Below, piece after piece: positions 41,615-50,276 of a DNA stretch of 64,000 nt. Location of the stretch: positions 62,001 through 126,000 of the forward strand of contig JACJYC010000017.1 of NCBI GenBank assembly GCA_020636325.1, read 5' to 3'. The notes under the pieces were generated by a model that saw nothing but the letters and a program-made list of their open reading frames with translations, ran no database searches and was not told where the DNA came from. The first letter of the stretch is position 1; each line of letters starts with the position of its first letter. This stretch comes from Lewinellaceae bacterium. Its GTDB lineage: Bacteria; Bacteroidota; Bacteroidia; Chitinophagales; Saprospiraceae. A program made the translations under genes and the position numbers.

Positions 41615-44212
41615 TCAGTTCTCCCACAAAAACTCATCGCTGACCGACTCATTCTCCGGGATATCCCGCCAATCCTGGGGCTCGTCCACCATTTTGATGA
41701 TGGTATGGAATTCTTTTTCCAGAGCGGCCTGGATGTCGCGTTTGCGCCGTTCGCTTTGCTCGAAGTCGGAGGTGACGCGGCTTTTGGAGGACTTGACGTT
41801 GAAGTCGTCCACGGTGCCGAGTATGGCGTAATGGAGGTTGAAAAAGCCTTTTCTGCGGGCTTTTTGCGGCTTCAGGCTCGGATCGTAACTCTTGAACCGG
41901 TTGGCGAGCACCTGCGCGGCGTTGACCTTGAGGTAGTAGGCGATTTCCTGATCGAAGGTGTGCTCGCCGCTGACGGTGAGGTTGAGGGCATTGCTCTGTA
42001 TGAACATCACCGGTATGTAGATCTTCCGGTTGCTGATCTCGAAGAAATTTTGCAGGTTGGTGAATTTGATCTGTTGCAAATCCTTGATCTTGACAAAGGT
42101 GGAGAAGTTTTCCATCATTTTGAAATCCTTCAGCTCGCCGTTCACCAGGCCGATGGCGCCGAGGATGCGGAGCTTGTCCATCAGGAAATTGCCCTTTTCA
42201 TCCCAATAGGCGTAGATGGCGATCTTGGCGTCAAGGTTGCCCTCCAGGTTCTTGTCGGTTAGGATGTCCTGTCCGAAATTTTCCGATTCCTGGAAAAATT
42301 GTTTGATGTTCACCTGGTTGCAGGTCAGTCGGGATACGAGGTAGGGTTCGTCGCGGAAATACATGTTGCCGTCCAGGTCGAATTCGCCGCCCATGGCCTG
42401 TGTTTTGCCCGTGATGGCCATTTCGTTGGAGATGAACTTCAGCTCGCCCCGGAAATCCTTCCCTTCGATCTGGTTGTAGTTGTACTCGTCGATCTCGGCG
42501 ATAAAGGTGCCTTTGAGGAAACTGGTGAGCTTTTCGCGCTGCCGGATGCGGTCGGTTTTCAGGGAGTCTACATTGATCTCTTTTGCGGCTGCTTCGGAGG
42601 CCTCTTCCTCGTCGACCAGGGTCAGTTTCAGGAGCCGGTCCAGGTCCAGGGTTTTGCATTTTAGCCGGGCTTCGAACCCTAATTCTGCGCCTTGGGAGTT
42701 GATGGAGTCGGCGAATATGACGGGGATCACATTGAAGGCTTTTCCTTCGAAGAGCAGTTCGCTGCCGGGGCCGTCCAGTTCGAGCTGCGTGACGGCCAGT
42801 TCGTTGCCGTGCAGGGAGAGGATGCCCCGGTCGAGCATCAGGTTCTCGTCTTCGATCTGGAGGTAGGCGTCGTCGAATTCGAGTTCGCCGCCGGCTTCGA
42901 CCCGGTCGATGCGGGTGGTCCGGATCATGTCTTCATAACGGCCTTTCAGGACCAGGTTTTTGACCTCGATCTTGCCGCCGCCTTTCTGGATGCGCGGGTC
43001 GCCGATAAAGCCGTAGACCATTCCGACGGGCACGATGCCGTCCATGGCAAAATCGATTTGAGGATCGTCGAGGTCGTCCACGTCCAGGCTGAGTTCGAGC
43101 AGCTGGCGGTTGAAGTAGCCTTTGAAATCCTTGATGTGGAAGGAACTGGTCTTGTTGCTGCGGTTGCGGCCGTTGTCGAAGGTAGCGTTGAAGGAAACAT
43201 CCTTGAGGGTGCCGTCCATGGCATCGCTGGTGATGCGACCGTCTTCCAGGTTGATCTCGGCCTTGATCTCGGGGTTTTCCCGGTCGTTGTAAGCGCCTTT
43301 GAGGGAAGCCTTGACCACAAAATCGCCTGAGCTTTCAAAATCGGCCATAGTGGCCAGGTATTCGTCGGGCAGGAGTTTGATCATATCGGCCAGGCTGCTT
43401 TTTTCGCTGTTGAAAAAGAGGTCGAAAAAGGTGGATTCATCCGTGGTTTCGATGGATCCGTCCACGTTGAAGGTATTGGATTCGACCTCCAGCTGCACTT
43501 CCTTGAATTCGTATTTGCCGGCGTCCATATCCACGAAGATCTGCGCGTCGTACCCCAGTTTCTTACCCGGCAAAAAGCGTTTTTCACCGATATCTGCAAA
43601 TCGCGACACCAGCGTGGCCTTGCTTTTGAGGTCGAACCGGGAGCTTGAAAATTCGCCGGAAAAAGAGGCGTTGACCTCTTCCGCCATGATCTCCTGTTCG
43701 GCTTTTTCGTCCTGATAGATGAGCTGCATGTCCACCAGTCGGGCTTCGGCCAGGCTGATCACGGGGCCGCTGCCGCCGTCTTTATCTTCGGTTTCGGGCG
43801 TCTCCGGGGTTTCATCCGATTTGAAGATGTCGTAATTGGCTTTACCGCGCTTGTCGACGTTGACGGTGAGGGCGCCGTTGCTCACGACGACCGATTTCAC
43901 CCGGATCTTTTTGCTCAGGAGGCTGAACAGGCTCAGGCGGAAGGAGATCTTTTCGGCTTCGAGCAATACGTCGTCATTTGCGCCCATGAGTACGACCCCG
44001 TTGAGGTTGGCCGCCGCGTTGGGAAAGGTGGAGATGACCGACATGTCCACATCCTTGACCGTCAGCTCGGTGGTCAGCTGCTTGTTCAGCTCGGCGATGA
44101 TCCGTTTGCCGATATCGTCAGCAAAGATGCTGGTGACAATGACCGCAAGCAGGAGGATAAAGGCGATAACAATGCCTGTGATAATCAAAAAACGCTTCAG
44201 AAATTTTTTCAT
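41615..44212 (-). CDS. AsmA family outer-membrane biogenesis-like protein
   Basis: 865 residues. One N-terminal membrane helix (FLIITGIVIAFILLLAVIV) is followed by the AsmA N-terminal domain (IIAELNKQLTTELTVKDVDM, AAANLNGVVLMG). The central part is long, beta-strand rich and repetitive, and the C-terminal AsmA_2 region includes YYLKVNAAQVLANRF and FNLHYAILGTVDDFNVK. The family belongs to the bridge-like lipid-transfer proteins; in E. coli AsmA-like proteins move phospholipids to the outer membrane. Acidic C-terminus. Single gene; no operon partner visible. Confidence 0.87.
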   Translation of the reverse strand: MKKFLKRFLIITGIVIAFILLLAVIVTSIFADDIGKRIIAELNKQLTTELTVKDVDMSVISTFPNAAANLNGVVLMGANDDVLLEAEKISFRLSLFSLLSKKIRVKSVVVSNGALTVNVDKRGKANYDIFKSDETPETPETEDKDGGSGPVISLAEARLVDMQLIYQDEKAEQEIMAEEVNASFSGEFSSSRFDLKSKATLVSRFADIGEKRFLPGKKLGYDAQIFVDMDAGKYEFKEVQLEVESNTFNVDGSIETTDESTFFDLFFNSEKSSLADMIKLLPDEYLATMADFESSGDFVVKASLKGAYNDRENPEIKAEINLEDGRITSDAMDGTLKDVSFNATFDNGRNRSNKTSSFHIKDFKGYFNRQLLELSLDVDDLDDPQIDFAMDGIVPVGMVYGFIGDPRIQKGGGKIEVKNLVLKGRYEDMIRTTRIDRVEAGGELEFDDAYLQIEDENLMLDRGILSLHGNELAVTQLELDGPGSELLFEGKAFNVIPVIFADSINSQGAELGFEARLKCKTLDLDRLLKLTLVDEEEASEAAAKEINVDSLKTDRIRQREKLTSFLKGTFIAEIDEYNYNQIEGKDFRGELKFISNEMAITGKTQAMGGEFDLDGNMYFRDEPYLVSRLTCNQVNIKQFFQESENFGQDILTDKNLEGNLDAKIAIYAYWDEKGNFLMDKLRILGAIGLVNGELKDFKMMENFSTFVKIKDLQQIKFTNLQNFFEISNRKIYIPVMFIQSNALNLTVSGEHTFDQEIAYYLKVNAAQVLANRFKSYDPSLKPQKARRKGFFNLHYAILGTVDDFNVKSSKSRVTSDFEQSERRKRDIQAALEKEFHTIIKMVDEPQDWRDIPENESVSDEFLWEN

Positions 44213-44318
44213 GGGTATTGGGTTGACCGCAAATCGGGGTCTAAAGATAAGGGGATTTGGGGGATGGAAATTGCGTGGAGGAAGGTATTTTGTTTTATGG
44301 TTTTATGGTTGGGAGTAT

Positions 44319-44455
44319 ACTACTGGACCTTTTTAGAACGACGGACCGGATTATTAAGCCCGACAGGGATTGATAAGCCTGAGCGTATTGTTCCAGACAG
44401 GCTTAAAAATCTCTTAGGGCATTTCAATCCACTTCACATTAAAAGGTCCAGTAGT
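44319..44455. mobile_element. MITE-like element with ACTACTGGACCTTTT inverted ends
   Basis: 137 bp block with perfect 15 bp terminal inverted repeats: ACTACTGGACCTTTT at 44319-44333 and its complement at 44441-44455. Interior has no credible gene. No convincing target-site duplication is seen. A related, more decayed element lies at 49586-49711. Confidence 0.7.
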
Positions 44456-44505
44456 GTGGTTGAGAAGCTTTATCCGGTCGGACTGCCGACTGAAACAGGA
44501 CTGCG

Positions 44506-44548
44506 GGAAAAAACAAAAGTCATCCTACCTTTATAAAGTAAGATGACT
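44506..44548 (-). terminator. Terminator of the 46-residue peptide gene
   Basis: On the minus strand AGTCATC (44548-44542) pairs with GATGACT (44524-44518), with an inner CTTTATAAAG palindrome, followed by TTTTGTTTTTT (44517-44506). It starts 27 bp after the stop codon. Confidence 0.8.
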
Positions 44549-44574
44549 CTTGCGGCTTGATGACTGTATCCGGC

Positions 44575-44715
44575 CTAATCCTCGATAAAATCAGTAGCGC
44601 AGCGTTGGGGTTGCGGAGTCGGTTCATCGGAGCCGTCAACGATGTCTTCAACGATGTCGGTAGTGGTTTCAGCGACGTCCACGATGATTTTTCCCAATTT
44701 CTTGAAAGGATTCAT
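44575..44715 (-). CDS. 46-residue orphan peptide with C-terminal Cys (possible RiPP precursor or regulator)
   Basis: ATG at 44715 to TAG at 44575. Sequence begins MNPFKKLGKIIVDVAETTTD, continues in an acidic, helical stretch, and ends with a Pro/Gln-rich segment and CATDFIED. It has its own -7 promoter (TATCTTTG, complement of 44763-44770), a ~40 nt leader and a strong terminator, which supports a real gene. It shows the leader/core look of a small secreted or modified peptide, but no modification or transport gene is nearby, so this is only a possibility. No known family. Confidence 0.6.
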   Translation of the reverse strand: MNPFKKLGKIIVDVAETTTDIVEDIVDGSDEPTPQPQRCATDFIED

Positions 44716-44762
44716 GATCATTAAATTTTAAGGTTTGAAAATTTGTTTTTGTTTCGATACCT

Positions 44763-44770
44763 CAAAGATA
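44763..44770 (-). promoter_or_regulatory. -7 promoter element (TATCTTTG)
   Basis: On the minus strand TATCTTTG, complementary to CAAAGATA on the plus strand, is about 48 bp before the start codon of the 46-residue peptide. A weak TTTC lies at the -33 position. Confidence 0.55.
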
Positions 44771-44900
44771 GGGGTGGCGGATGGCTGAAACCGACGGGGT
44801 AGGGGTGGCCGGCAGGATTGGGCGGGTAACGGGGACGGTTGGGAAGGTAAGTGGAAAGTTCCGTCACAAGTCGTATGCTTGTTCAAGCCTTACTTACGAC

Positions 44901-45800
44901 TCACGACTCGTTCACGCCCAGAAAGTAGATGGGATAGAGCGGCAGCCGGTTCTTGTCCTCGTCGGTCATTTGCGGGTAGAATTCGAGCCAGAGGGCGATG
45001 AGCCGTTCGAAGTTGATGAGTTCGATATGCTTGTGCGATTCGCGGGCGGTGCGTTCGGCTTCCGAGGTGAAGTGGCCGGAGGTGACAAAAAGGCCGACGT
45101 CGCCGGGTTTGCTGAGGATGCCGATGAGTTGGCGGATGTCTTCTACGGAGATGCCGGTGTCGGGGCGGTGTTTGACCTGCACTTTGATCCGGGGTTCGCG
45201 GGTGCCGAGGGGGTCGGTATAGGCGATGATGTCGATGCCGCCGTCCTTGCCGCGTTTGGCGATATGCGGCACGTAGTAACCCATGGTGCGGAGCAGGGCG
45301 GCCACGAGGTCCTGAAAATCGTAGGGGTTCTTGTTTTTGATGAAGGTGAGGATGCCGTCCATGGCCTGTTCCTCGAACTGGTTGAGGAGGGCTTTTTGTT
45401 GCTGGGTATTGTCGACGCCGGTGAGTTCGGCGCCGGCTTGTTCGCGGGCGTTGCGGGCTTTCCATTCGCGGTATTTGACCACCGCGCTGTCCAGCAGTTT
45501 CTCGGGGCCGAGTTGGAGGGCGGCCTCGCCTTCGGGCGTCAGGGTCCACACGCCTTTGTCCTTGTGGAGGTATCCGGCCTTGATGCAGTCGATGGAATAG
45601 AGGTGGAGGATGGATTCCCAGCGGACGTAGCCGGTTTTTTCATAGCGTTCGCGTTCCCATTCGGTGAACGGCACCAGTTTTCCGACCTGGTCGACGACAT
45701 CGCGGCCGCGCATTTCTCCGCCCGCTTCGCTGAGGATCTCGAAGGCGGCGAAGACGGCTTTGACGGCAGTCTGTTTGGTAGGCGATGTTGTTTTGGCCAT
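44901..45800 (-). CDS. mrr: Mrr-type restriction endonuclease
   Basis: 299 residues. The N-terminal Mrr_N winged-helix part is visible in GRDVVDQVGKLVPFTEWERE and GYVRWESILHLYSID. The C-terminal nuclease core shows AALLRTMGYYV, GKDGGIDIIAYTDP and IKVQVKHR, that is D-x(n)-Q-x-K, the PD-(D/E)xK site of Mrr_cat. Mrr cleaves modified foreign DNA (methylated adenine or cytosine) without ATP. It sits at the left border of the accessory island with no methylase nearby, as expected for type IV-like enzymes. Confidence 0.9.
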   Translation of the reverse strand: MAKTTSPTKQTAVKAVFAAFEILSEAGGEMRGRDVVDQVGKLVPFTEWERERYEKTGYVRWESILHLYSIDCIKAGYLHKDKGVWTLTPEGEAALQLGPEKLLDSAVVKYREWKARNAREQAGAELTGVDNTQQQKALLNQFEEQAMDGILTFIKNKNPYDFQDLVAALLRTMGYYVPHIAKRGKDGGIDIIAYTDPLGTREPRIKVQVKHRPDTGISVEDIRQLIGILSKPGDVGLFVTSGHFTSEAERTARESHKHIELINFERLIALWLEFYPQMTDEDKNRLPLYPIYFLGVNES

Positions 45801-45856
45801 GACGGTGACGGTTGCAGGTGGAGGACGAAGCTAGGGATTTTTTGGATTTCCGCATA

Positions 45857-45889
45857 GCGTTTGCGAAACCTTTGAGGTTTCGTAAACGT
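45857..45889. repeat. Long palindrome GCGTTTGCGAAACCT / AGGTTTCGTAAACGT
   Basis: 15 bp arms (45857-45871 and 45875-45889) with a 3 nt loop and one or two mismatches. This is a dispersed palindrome of the type known in Bacteroidetes genomes, located just upstream of the Mrr gene. No T-tract follows on either strand. Confidence 0.7.
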
Positions 45890-45900
45890 TGCAGGCAAGT

Positions 45901-46042
45901 TCCTTACAATTTGATTGCGGCATTAGTCAGGGAGTCTTTAAAGGAACCGACTTGATCTGAGTAATAATTTGTCATATAGCGGTTTACAAATTTAATTATT
46001 TATTTATGTGAAAATTTGACAAAAAAATAGTCACAAAATGGC
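45901..46042. other. AT-rich gap at the left edge of the pseudo-CHAT region
   Basis: Base composition shifts to AT-rich here. I see no ORF and no repeat beyond a run ATTTAATTATTTATTT. Confidence 0.4.
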
Positions 46043-46071
46043 TTGGGTTTACAAAAAATGTTTTAACTTTG
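46043..46071 (+). promoter_or_regulatory. Promoter of the pseudo-CHAT gene (TTG-N18-TAACTTTG)
   Basis: TTG at 46043-46045 and TAACTTTG at 46064-46071 fit the Bacteroidetes consensus with an 18 bp gap. The ATG at 46254 is ~175 bp downstream, so the transcript has a long leader. Confidence 0.5.
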
Positions 46072-46253
46072 ATATTATCAAAACAAAAAGTTCATTGATG
46101 TTTTTGCAATAGTTAACTTGGTTTGATGCCTTCTGTTGGTTCAGCAGATAGTGTTTTGGAGATGTGATTTTTGTAATTCTCGTCAAAATTATTGGAGGAA
46201 ACCGGTGAAAATTTTACTTTTAGTAAATTTTTATCCTGAAATCCGAACCCAAG

Positions 46254-47384
46254 ATGAACGAGAAACCCACTAAAACTCCTGTAAAGGTAATCATTACTCC
46301 TTGCGATCCTAAAATAGCAGAAAGTGACCGCACCAAAGAAAGATTTGAAATTTTTCAGAAAAAACTATTGCATAGAACCCCAAAGCCTAGCATTGAACTG
46401 TTTTTTAAAAATGTTGATACTTCAGAAGAAGTATTCCGCTTATTGGATAACTTTGAACCAGATTTTTTGCATTTCGCCAATGTCTTTGGCTCAGCCATTG
46501 AAAGTAAAAGAATTCGAGACAAAAAAACAGCTTCTCAATCATTCTTTCTGACTCCGAATGATATTTTTCAAATATTCGGGAATGTTTCGACAAACAGGAA
46601 AAATCACTTAAAAGGCGTAATTATTCATGGCAGTTATTCTGCTGATCAAATTGGCACGATTGCTCAATACGCAGATTGCGGTATAATTGGGATCTCGAAC
46701 CGGTTGAGCACAGAATCCGCATTGCTGTTTTTAGATCACTTTTATTTAAATTTTTCCAAAATGGAAAATGTTGACGCTGCTTTTGTGAAAAGCGCCTTTG
46801 CTGTAGTTGATTCTGATCCGCATCAAAAGAATCACCTCCCAGAGTATCAAATACTTAAAAATGGAGACATTGAAATCTATCAAGGATTTGAATTAATTCA
46901 ATCATTGAAAAATGAATTGGAGGAGAAAGGTAAATTAATCCGCGAGGTTGAAGGTGAACTCCAAGCCTCCAATATAGAATTGAGAGAATTAAGGAAAGAT
47001 CAATTAAAATTTAACGATCACCCAAATTTAGCACTTTGGCTGGAATATAACAGGAATTGGATTTTATTAGAATTGACTACGGAAATTTTGCCTGAATACT
47101 ACTTTGGTAAAATTGAAGAATTTAAGATTGAATTAGAAGCAATTATTGAATTAATCGATGGTTGTGTTGTGAAAATGCAAATGAATTTGGTCTCGGATGA
47201 AAACCTGAAAGATGTTTTTGGCGATTGGAAATTTAGAGTTCCCGTTGTTTATCACTGTAACTTGCTTAACAAGCTTTTGGAAATAATTAATAGCCAGCCT
47301 TTTTTACCTCAAGAAAAAGAATTTTTTGACGAAGTTATTTCGTCAATGACAACGACTCTTACTTTAATCGGTGTGAAAATTTAA
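46254..47384 (+). CDS. CHAT-fold protein with degenerate catalytic dyad (pseudo-protease) and coiled coil
   Basis: 376 residues, AT-rich. Residues 10-180 follow the caspase-like CHAT plan: VKVIITPCDP (first strand), FEPDFLHFANVFGSA where CHAT proteases have xVHFSGHG, and LKGVIIHGSYSADQIGTIAQ followed by DCGIIGISNRLSTESALLFL where active members have VLNACYSxxQAxAIA. The catalytic His (second H of HFSGHG) is missing and the catalytic Cys is Ser127, so it cannot be an active Cys protease. Residues 213-252 look like a coiled coil; the rest is helical. Such dead CHAT domains could act as scaffolds or decoys in defence signalling. No known family beyond the CHAT fold. Confidence 0.6.
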   Translation: MNEKPTKTPVKVIITPCDPKIAESDRTKERFEIFQKKLLHRTPKPSIELFFKNVDTSEEVFRLLDNFEPDFLHFANVFGSAIESKRIRDKKTASQSFFLTPNDIFQIFGNVSTNRKNHLKGVIIHGSYSADQIGTIAQYADCGIIGISNRLSTESALLFLDHFYLNFSKMENVDAAFVKSAFAVVDSDPHQKNHLPEYQILKNGDIEIYQGFELIQSLKNELEEKGKLIREVEGELQASNIELRELRKDQLKFNDHPNLALWLEYNRNWILLELTTEILPEYYFGKIEEFKIELEAIIELIDGCVVKMQMNLVSDENLKDVFGDWKFRVPVVYHCNLLNKLLEIINSQPFLPQEKEFFDEVISSMTTTLTLIGVKI

Positions 47385-47394
47385 CGATAAGTAT

Positions 47395-47550
47395 TTATTT
47401 TTTAATTTTTTTCATTTCATTTTCGATGCCTTCTAGTTGAAGTTGTATTAAGCTGATTTCTTCACTCAATTTTTTGAATTTTTCCCTGAGGTCTTGTAAT
47501 TTGAGTATTAATTTTGCTTTTTTCTTTACTAATTTTTCATACTTATCCAT
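47395..47550 (-). CDS. 51-residue coiled-coil peptide, convergent with the pseudo-CHAT gene
   Basis: ATG at 47550 to TAA at 47395. Composed almost wholly of a heptad-like helix rich in Lys, Glu, Leu and Ile (KLQDLREKFKKLSEEISLIQ). Its stop codon is 10 bp from that of the convergent pseudo-CHAT gene, so the transcripts can overlap. AT-rich like its partner, so likely acquired together. No family recognised. Confidence 0.5.
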   Translation of the reverse strand: MDKYEKLVKKKAKLILKLQDLREKFKKLSEEISLIQLQLEGIENEMKKIKK

Positions 47551-47727
47551 GACTTCTTGGAGTTAGAATTTATTAAAATTGGATTCTTCTATCGGCTTAG
47601 TTTGGACACAAAGAAGGAGTGGTTTATAAACTTAAGTAATTTCTTATACGGTATTAATTAGTTAATGTTGCATTGCTCAAACTGGCGTATAACCACATAT
47701 TAAGCTAGCAGAAATTGCGAAGTAACT
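47551..47727. other. AT-rich gap without gene
   Basis: No supported ORF, hairpin or repeat. The block ends at a CTAGTGGCGCGG sequence that matches the IS630 end found at 50243. Confidence 0.4.
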
Positions 47728-48001
47728 CCTAGTGGCGCGGCTAATTTACCTTGGCCGGCCAAAGCCGGAATATCAAAAATCCAATGGAACGAATATAACC
47801 CTGGAATTGCACCATGCAATTGCAACTGCTGAGGAATTGGGGCAGTGGAATGAACAAGTGAAAAAGCTGGTGCCGGAACAGCGTTGGAATCAGATCAATT
47901 ACGTGATTTTCGCGGATCAAAGCGCATCCATGAGTGACCTGAAACCGATTCTTGATTTCTTTCAACTCATCTTCCGCACCCCCTTGGAGAAAAATGGATA
48001 A
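47728..48001 (+). other. Hypothetical gene fragment next to an IS630-like end
   Basis: CTAGTGGCGCGG at 47728-47739 is the same as the left end of the IS630 element (50243 on). From GTG 47732 a frame of 89 codons encodes TLELHHAIATAEELGQWNEQ and VIFADQSASMSDLKPILDFF, which reads like a protein fragment but is of no family that I can name. Its GTG start lies inside the IS end, so it may be a truncated relic. Composition is less AT-rich than the neighbours. Confidence 0.35.
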
Positions 48002-48146
48002 TTTACTATGAATAGCCCAAAATTGGGATTTTTGGGCTCAATGTAGTTCCTTTTCCAGATGTTGAGAAGATGAATGCCTGTTGATCTACATTTATTTGGT
48101 GGCAAAAAAATCGCAAAAAGGTTAAATTGTTATTTTTAAAAATTAG

Positions 48147-48716
48147 GGTGCGGAAGATGAGATCTATCTGACCGAAGCAGAGATTGAAAAGCTGGCCGAT
48201 CTGGACCTGAGCGGCAATCCCAGCCTGGAAAGGGAGCGCGATCGTTTTCTGGTCTCCTACTGGTTTGTCATGCGCCACAGCGACAGTATAAAGGTTCGGG
48301 AAATGAACTTCTTCCAACGGGACGACCGGTACTATTACCGGAGTATCGCCCAGAAAAATGACCGGGAAATTGTCCTGCCTGTGAAACCTGACGCCCTGGC
48401 GATCCGGAAGAGGCGCAACTTCAACCTGGCCGGCGACACCAACCAGGAAGCCAACCGGAAATTGAAGACCATCGCCGCGACTGCAGGCATTGATGAAATG
48501 GTATCCGAAGGGAAAAAGACGGGGCCGAAATGGAGCTTCGTGACCACACACACAGCCAGGCGGAGCGCTGCTACCAATTTATACCTCCAGGGCGTCAGCT
48601 TGAAAATGATCGCCGATCTGGGCGGCTGGGGGGATGAGGGTACGCTTCGGGTATACCTACGGGCTAGCGGGCTGGATACGGCTTTGGTGGCTAAGGATTT
48701 GGGGGTTTTTAGGTAG
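48147..48716 (+). pseudogene. Tyrosine recombinase (phage integrase) remnant, N-terminally truncated
   Basis: From 48147 to the stop at 48716 the frame encodes the C-terminal half of a Bacteroidetes integrase: DEIYLTEAEIEKLADLDLSG, then FVMRHSDSIKVREMN (first catalytic Arg), THTARRSAATNLYLQGVSL (HxxR motif) and TLRVYLRAS with the probable nucleophile Tyr. The N-terminal core-binding domain is missing. The frame starts right in GGGTGCGGAAGATG, identical to the terminal repeat of the IS1634-like element at 52422, so an insertion or deletion at that end probably cut the gene. Confidence 0.7.
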
Positions 48717-48817
48717 AGGTAGGAGTCGCTATTTGCTACTGAAAAAGCTCTTTTCAGGAATCTTCTGAAACTACCAGGTAATTAAGGCTTTAGAAGCTTC
48801 CTTCCTATAAAAGAAAT

Positions 48818-49501
48818 TTAATCCCGGACAGCTCTCCCTTCTCGGAATGCTCGTACGATTTCAAAAAATAATGGCGGCAGTTGGTGTTCAATGGAAATTG
48901 CTCGTAATGATGATTGGGGCATTTTGCCGGGAGGCAACAGTTCTATGTCAGTTGTTGCTATATCTGTCATTATATCCTCATATAATACAATTTTGTGCCT
49001 AGGATTATTAATTAGAGGATCCGTAATTTGTTTAAATTTGGAGTATGGAACTTCAAAATTTAATTCTTTAGCCAACCATAATTGACTTATTTCTCCCATA
49101 CTACCATATTGGGTTACAGTAGAAGATTTGAGTAAAAACTGTTCGCAGTTAAAACCAAGTATTTTTCTTTCTACGCCCAAGGAATCAAACGCATTAATTT
49201 TGGATTTGGCATCAACAATAATCTGTTTCCAAATCTTAGTTTTCTCATTATAGGCAAAAAACACACCTTCTTCTAATAACCATAGCAAATAAGGTTCATC
49301 GGTCATTTTTACTAACTCTTTAGTAGGAATATGAATCACAAAGCTATCAGAAAAGAACCAGGTAAGTGTATCATGATCAGGGCTAATATTTGATGTAGTT
49401 TCATACCGGATAACACCTTGAAAATTTTGTGCAATTCCGATTGATGGAACATTTGTCAAAAAACTGGTAAGGATAAATAAAAATACAGTTGAAACTCTCA
49501 T
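48818..49501 (-). CDS. Secreted hypothetical protein, GLPGLI/DUF4412-like
   Basis: 227 residues. Signal peptide (VFLFILTSFLTNVPSIGIAQ), then beta-rich sequence: NFQGVIRYETTSNISPD, VIHIPTKELVKMTDEPYL, KILGFNCEQFLLKSS and ELNFEVPYSKFKQITDPL. The pattern xGxIxYE near the N-terminus and the GFxCEQF block are seen in DUF4412/GLPGLI-like periplasmic proteins of Bacteroidota. AT-rich. No obvious operon partner. Function unknown. Confidence 0.65.
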   Translation of the reverse strand: MRVSTVFLFILTSFLTNVPSIGIAQNFQGVIRYETTSNISPDHDTLTWFFSDSFVIHIPTKELVKMTDEPYLLWLLEEGVFFAYNEKTKIWKQIIVDAKSKINAFDSLGVERKILGFNCEQFLLKSSTVTQYGSMGEISQLWLAKELNFEVPYSKFKQITDPLINNPRHKIVLYEDIMTDIATTDIELLPPGKMPQSSLRAISIEHQLPPLFFEIVRAFREGRAVRD

Positions 49502-49585
49502 GGTTGAAATTTTATGAGAAAATTCAAATTTTGTATTGAAATTGAATATATCTTTTTTAACAAAAGGGGGTAAACCACCACCACG

Positions 49586-49711
49586 CTACTGGACCTTTTT
49601 ACAAAAATGCCAAAAAGAGCCCGATAGAAAAGGTGAGCGAGAGCGTGAAAGCGTTTTTCACACTCTCGCTCACCCTTTAATCCGTCTCCTCTGTTCATTT
49701 TGTCCAGTGGT
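49586..49711. mobile_element. Decayed relative of the ACTACTGGACC MITE-like element
   Basis: Left end CTACTGGACCTTTTTA (49586-49601) is identical in 16 positions to the 44319 element; right end TGTCCAGTGG (about 49701-49710) is a weaker complement. It contains a very strong 18 bp hairpin (GGTGAGCGAGAG... pairing with CTCTCGCTCACC, about 49632-49675). No coding sequence. Confidence 0.45.
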
Positions 49712-50276
49712 ATGCCTAACCACACTTCTATTTTTTTAACACAATTTGACCTCTTTTCGACTTTACAAAAGAAAAGGCCTATTAGTAATCCTCAATACAT
49801 CTTATTGACTCATAAGCTGCCTGCCCATATGCTAGATTTAAGGCGTATTCCTTATCTGAGGTATGGATCGGGTAGATATAATTATATGTGTCTACAAAAG
49901 CAAGAATATCAACTACGGTACATGGATGCAGGTATATACCTCCTGATTTTCCATATGGGGCTATGTTTTCAAAAACATGACCTGTTGTTGTATTGTAGTC
50001 ATACCAATATTCTGCACTTCGTTTGGCAATAGATGCTGCTCCAAATAACAAGCTTTTATTGAAGGTTGTATCTGTTTCCGCCTCAAGCAGACCTATAAAA
50101 TCATCTACCTCATCAATATAACCCTGAAATGATCCATATGTGTCATTAGCTATGTACTCCAAGGTAATTAGGTAGTCTTTCTCGATTGGGAGGAAGGCAG
50201 TTTCATGTTGGTCAATATAATCGGCGATCGATAAATATTGCGCTAGTGGCGCGAAATATAAATGCCACATAAGTTA

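Noticed and set aside
44264..44536. 90-codon plus-strand ORF
   Set aside because: It spans the MITE-like element and its inverted end; no protein-like composition.
44781..45857. 358-codon plus-strand ORF
   Set aside because: It is antisense to the Mrr gene, whose minus frame has clear nuclease motifs.
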